Source: Apostichopus japonicus (lineage: Eukaryota; Echinodermata; Holothuroidea; Aspidochirotida; Stichopodidae). Taken from it: a stretch of 64,000 nt of DNA. The stretch is from NCBI RefSeq assembly GCF_037975245.1, contig NC_092562.1, positions 14,891,521 through 14,955,520 on the forward strand, written 5' to 3'. Within the stretch, counting starts at the first letter, position 1, and each line of letters opens with the position of its first letter. Both the position numbers and the translations under genes were made by a program. The notes beneath the pieces are model-generated. The model was not told the DNA's origin. It worked only from the letters and a program-made list of their open reading frames with translations, and made no database searches. This document shows, piece after piece, positions 59,001-64,000 of the stretch.

Positions 59001-61101
59001 AAGAAAGTTTGTCAAGTGAATTTATGTTGTGCACATGAATGACAAGAACAAAAGAATAAGAAATAAATTGTGATCTCCCACCACCTCCCCACAGAACCTC
59101 CCCACCCCCCCACCCCCAAACAAAAATTAAGAAAAAAGTAAATAAATATGTAAAAAAATGTCATTGTAAATGTCATAGTTCTTACAGTGCATTGGTAAAC
59201 CTTAAAAATAACTTCTTCATATACAGCAATGCGTAACCTGGCATCCTGTAACATATTTCATGTGTTGCAATTTTTTTTTTCTGTCTTTTTCCCAAATATG
59301 TAAAATGCAAACCTGGTTACAATCTTTGCAGCATTACAACAAAAAGTCGGGGCGGGGGGAGGGGGGGAGGGTATAACTTTCTCCTCATTGTTGCCATCCA
59401 TGGTGCATCTTTGAGAGTTGACAGTTACTTTCCCGGGCCTGTAAAAGGAGCGCAGGTGACTTATCTATGAGGCGGTCATTTCTGTCTCAAATCGAAAGCC
59501 TCAAGCCGATGCTGCTATCATCTTTTTCGTTAATGTAAATTTTTACAAAGCTGTTAAAATTGTGGGAATGATCATCTTTCACCAATATACATCCTCGGGG
59601 ATATCGGCTTAATCATTGCCTTTTAAATTTCTTGTTTGTTTGTTTGTAACTTTGTTTTTCCAGAGAAGGCTTTACTTCTACTTTTTTAGTCTTAATAACG
59701 TGAAAAGGGCTTTATATTAGTCCACGGGTGGATATTTCCATCTCCACACTAGACAGGTAAAATTCCTCCCGAGTAAAGTAATTTTCTTGTCTTGTGGGCC
59801 ACGATCGGGTGATAATATCCCTGATGTCAGTTCTTACCTTGCTTCGTTAATTACGGTCGTAAGGTGCATATGTTATGGTTTTCGCTCTCGACTCCAGATG
59901 CATAACCAATGAGATAAGATTCATCTCCACGGTATGACACTTGATATGTTACCCTTTACACGTGATTGCTTGGCAAAGTCGCAGATATTAAGTCCCCACC
60001 GGGGGGAAGGGGGGCGGTTATCTTGGTGTTGTATGCAAATACAGTAATTGAATCTGCAGGCAGTGTATTGTAGATCTTCACCTGATCTGGGTGAAAGCTT
60101 GTCGATGAGAATCGAGCTCTTTAAAATAGTAGATGATCAAGGTCACAAGACCTATCTTGATGAAAATTGGGTTTTACTTTGTTGTCTTTACTTTAATTTT
60201 CTTGATAACACATAGACACACACACGCACCCACGCACCAGGACTGTTTTTGATACGTCATATTTGTATAGGCTTTATTTATTAATAGCTCCCTCTATTCC
60301 TTCTATATAATGAACCTATCTATTCCATTTCATTGATTTTCAAGTCATCTCATATATTGCTTGTAATTAAAAGTATCCACACAAACTATCAAACATTCCC
60401 ACCCCTTACACATAGAGCCAGATAACTTTGGTTCAATTCTTAAAGTAAGCTGTACTAGCCTAATATTCCTGATATCCCATATTTGAATCTGATTCTATTA
60501 AACCAAATTTATCATATTGTTATCAGAAGTTATTCACAATTTCCACTTCACTTTTCTATTTATTTTGCAGTTTATAGGAAGAGAGTGTTTGGGTGAAAGA
60601 ATTTATCAGAGAGAGAATAGGGTTACTTATTTTAACCGGCAAATCTGCATTTCAAATAATGGAAGAAGATATATTAAATTCTGTCAATTTGGTTTTGTGC
60701 ATATGATTTACAATGATGAAAACTTAAAACAATTAAGTATCTGGCCGACGACAAAATATCGAATACTGAATCAAAATCTTAACCATCGGTTTTCGGGTAG
60801 AAAAATATTTTGAGTTTGTCTCAGTTTAAATAGATTGCAATCTTTTGCAATGGGTTTTACAAATAGTTTTTCAAATGCAGATAAGCTGCTTTCAGGTGAT
60901 TTTCTTTTACATTTGCATTAAATAAGAGTAGCTATGTATGTATAGTCATATATATAAACCTGTGGTTGTTAGATAATTCATACTGTATATCAAAGAGGGC
61001 AAAAGCTGTTAGCAAACCAATTGATCCACTGCAAAAGCCTTTGTAGGTAAATTTTACATTTATGTAATTATGTAAATTATGTAATTATGAAAAAGATAAG
61101 G
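56097..61101. other. Non-coding stretch, nothing firmly recognised
   Basis: Contains a G run near 56202-56218, T-rich tracts near 57008-57022 and 57085, a GA simple repeat near 57533-57545 and a G-rich patch near 59350-59370. The part at about 59440-60130 is the most complex and least repetitive and might hold regulatory DNA. A 98-codon frame at 60517-60813 has no recognisable domain. Confidence 0.45.
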
Positions 61102-61140
61102 GGGCCTGACGTTTCAATCCTAGCAGGATCTTCTTCAGAG
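61102..61140 (-). ncRNA. Penelope-type hammerhead motif
   Basis: On the reverse strand: CUGAAGA (intact core), A, stem II GAUCC-UGCUA-GGAUU, then GAAACGUC, AGGCC. This copy keeps the canonical C3 that is U in the 6693-6735 copy, but its stem I is weak. Predicted cleavage is after the C of GUC. No Penelope reverse transcriptase or GIY-YIG domain is nearby, so it is probably a stranded element end. Confidence 0.55.
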
Positions 61141-64000
61141 AAAAACTGAAGACTCCTGATAGAACATTTACATACATCGCTGCATGCATGTTTTTTTTTC
61201 TTTTTTAGATTATAAACTAAACCGCTATTGGCGATGTCCTTTTATCTTGTAATTTTATCATGGTTTAATGAAAAGTTGATAAAAAAGAAAGAAAAATCTC
61301 TTCAATCAACTGTAGTTTTCCTATGGAAAAGTTGATTTAGTACACATTGATTTTGAAAATTTAAGAAAGTTGTAATGTTACATTTTTGTACCAAGTTAAG
61401 GTAAAAAACTGTAATTTGGCTCAAGTTTATTGCTAATTTGGTTTTTCAATAACTTCTCTCTGTTATATGACCTTAGTTTTTCCATTTCTTTTTGCTTCCT
61501 TTTTCTTTCTTTTAAGTTTTTGAATTTTTTTCTTCAATTTTGAGACCAGCTGTTCTTCTTTTAGAAAAACATATCCAAAGTAACTATCATTAATTTTAAT
61601 AATTGTTCTCTTACTGTTTTTTAAATATTTAAAAAAAAATTTTTTATATGATACATATACATACAATACTAATACATCCCACTTCATAATTCTCCTGAGC
61701 CCCTGGATTCTAGTGATAATCTATATTCCATGCTCATACATTCCTTGATAGAATTGTGCAAATAAGCAATAGCAATGTGTTCCTCCTTCAGATGTGATCA
61801 CATGACCTTTGTTTCTATCTCCTCGTACCAGCAATCGGCACTCATTCGATTTCCAGTCATACACAGATCGTCATGAATCCGACCCTTTTAATTGGGGCCA
61901 GTTATGACCTTACGATTTTACCTATTTTTTCGTTGGACAGAATCGTATATCCTTGTCCACTTGAATAACCGTTATAAGTGTCACTCAATTTTAGCTCTTT
62001 TTTTTTTTTTTCCTATTTTAACTTTCTTTCTTTTTTTTTATTGGAGAAAAATCTTTTTCAGTCCCATACATTTTTAACAGTTAATAAGGGAGACATTGGG
62101 GGGCTACTTCGATGTCTCGGTTTTCGTCGATTCGTCATTGAATTTGTTGAGTGCTCAAGAATGTGCCGTTCACGCAATTGTGCAATTTCCCCCAAAAATT
62201 TGATTCCAAGTTTCCTAGCCTGGTATCAGCAATATCTCTAGAGGAAGGAGTGTCGGTCTAGTTAGACGGAATAAAATAATAGGAGAATACCAAATATTGG
62301 ATGCGACGTTTCCGAAAATGTTGACGCTGTCAGGGCGCCATCAGCTGCGAGTACTGCTTGAAATTAGATATTCTGAGACAGAAATATCCATATCTGGCAA
62401 TTGATAAGTGAGTTCTCCGAGCAGACTACAAATTGGTAGTTACGCGTAGATTAATGCTCAAGAGGCTACCAGACACACAACCAAAGATGATTCATGAAAA
62501 TGAAAGATTTTCAAAGATATTACAAAAGACAATGGTGCCAATATTCTGGGCAAGTCAATGCTGAGTTTTTGCCCCTCCTCCTCCTCTTGTTGTCCTCTCC
62601 TCCCCCATCATACCCCTCCCCCCCTGCCCTACTCACCACCCAGAATGGAAGGTTACTTGGGTGCCAGATAGCTTTATTTCAGTGTGATATAGTTCAACTA
62701 GAAAAATGAAAAGTTCTCATTGAAGTTGTCAACCTTTTAATTTAATGGAGTGGAAATTCCCGTCTAACTGTATTTGCATTTACATGCATTTCAGCAGTGC
62801 TTACAGACTAATGGAATATGTTACCATGACATCATACACTGACTGCTTGTCAAAAAAACTGCAAGATCCATTTATGCCATAAGGAATTAGGTGTTTTACA
62901 TCACTGCATCAATTGTTGCCAAGTATGGTAACATATGGATACCAGATCTTGATTAACTCAGGATGAAAATAATAGACTGCAATGTAAAAGATGGAAGGGG
63001 ATGTGGGGGTGGGGGTGGGGGAGGGGTGAATGGATAGGGCTACCTTGAATTAAACAGACATCTCCTTACTGTTAATTTCTGCACTCCACCAGTTTTAGCT
63101 CATTTTTAGCTAAATTGAGCTAAAATTACATACTAGCCACCCAACGTTAAGTGTTAGTTAATACTTAATATTGCTGCTTAGCATCTAAAATATACTGTCT
63201 TCCAAGCAAATGCACTTATTTTTTAATATCAAAATTTATAGGGAACGATACATTTGATGTTTTTCTTCAAATCATAATTATACGATTATGAATAAAATAG
63301 TCCTGTACTGCTAAAAGTTTTTTACAGCTGCTAAGGTAGTTACTTATTTAAAGAAATAATGCTTTAGTTTTGGTTTTGCATAAGGGAGCAAACTTTGTTA
63401 TAAGTGCATTTTGCCATATTAAAATTGACGTTACATCACAAAAGATTGTATGATATGACTATAAAAAACAATATATGGTGGAGTAATGTTTCTTTTTTGC
63501 ACCCAAAAAAAGATGTTTTAGTGATATCCACAATTAAAAATATATTTTAAGAAAGCTTTTAGAAAGGAAAAAACTTTTCCCTTTTCCTCCCTGCATTGTT
63601 TTAAAGAAATGATTTCATTTTCAAAAACCACCTCAAAACTTTATTTCTTTAGAGGGAAGAATAGCTAATCAAAAGAGTGTTTGCCATGAACCTCTAAAAT
63701 ACTTTGTAAGGAATGATATATTAGCTAAGAAGTTTACCTCTTTCTTAATCTGCTTGAAGTAACAAAGGAGGACATTTAACAGTGTTTTTTTGATCAGTGA
63801 CTTGAAATCAATTAAGGTTTTGTTCAATAAATTGGGCCCTGTGGAATAAATACAGAGGGTAGAAATGCACACTTTTTAATAAATCCGTCTCTAGGAAATA
63901 TGTATCGTGGCCTCAGTTCGTCACCGTGACACAAATCAAACACAGCGAGGAATGTTTCGAGGGGGTAAAAAGTCTTTTCTTTCGAAACGACTCGCAGTGT
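61141..64000. other. Non-coding stretch, nothing recognised
   Basis: AT-rich. A small foldback at about 63094-63126 (TTTTAGCTCA ... TGAGCTAAAA) and a G-rich repeat at about 63000-63025 are the only structures seen. Confidence 0.5.

Noticed and set aside
60517-60813. 98-codon frame as a host exon
   Set aside because: It has no recognisable domain and its composition is AT-driven. A CAG after a T-rich tract near 60570 is weak support for an acceptor site.

Overview
This window looks like AT-rich, non-coding nuclear DNA from an animal, most likely a marine invertebrate. The evidence is long homopolymer tracts, tRNA-derived SINEs, hAT-like MITEs, Penelope-type hammerhead motifs, an L1-like reverse transcriptase fragment and many minisatellites. 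I cannot name the species. An echinoderm, hemichordate, cephalochordate or mollusc would all fit. I recognise no host protein-coding gene. The only open frame with a recognisable protein domain is the reverse transcriptase fragment near 13.6-14.7 kb.

Layout. 0-12.7 kb: an 8-bp-TSD MITE (1731-2130), an 11-bp minisatellite (5.5 kb), a 125-bp palindrome carrying two head-to-head hammerhead-like motifs (6.6 kb), a 128-166-bp minisatellite (8.3-9.1 kb), a 30-bp minisatellite (10.2 kb) and a SINE (11.7 kb). 12.85-14.94 kb: a 26-bp array split by an L1-like RT fragment, all open in one frame. 15.76-17.28 kb: a candidate solo LTR. 18.5-21.7 kb: three SINE copies or relatives and a poly-T-cored DNA transposon whose sister copy lies at 27.5 kb. 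24.4 kb and 28.9-29.9 kb: further minisatellites. 26.57-27.30 kb: a TIR element with a 6-bp TSD. 30-38 kb: mostly featureless, with a CpG-richer block at 30.5 kb. 37.9-39.8 kb: a 70-bp array and two old duplications. 40.1-44.1 kb: a dense cluster of DNA transposons, with three nested inside one another, each with readable target duplications. 48.87-50.67 kb: a 1.8-kb hAT-like element inside a TA tract. 52.8-56.1 kb: a 57-bp satellite with higher-order repeats. 56-64 kb: mostly unremarkable, with one more hammerhead-like motif at 61.1 kb.

The parts do not form a pathway. They form a layered record of transposition and tandem amplification. The most notable signals are: (1) a roughly 44-bp module that sits 36-73 bp inside one end of four otherwise different DNA transposons; (2) the palindromic hammerhead pair; (3) an RT fragment captured inside a minisatellite without breaking the frame; and (4) the higher-order 57-bp satellite. 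All calls come from reading by eye; no alignment or database search was run.
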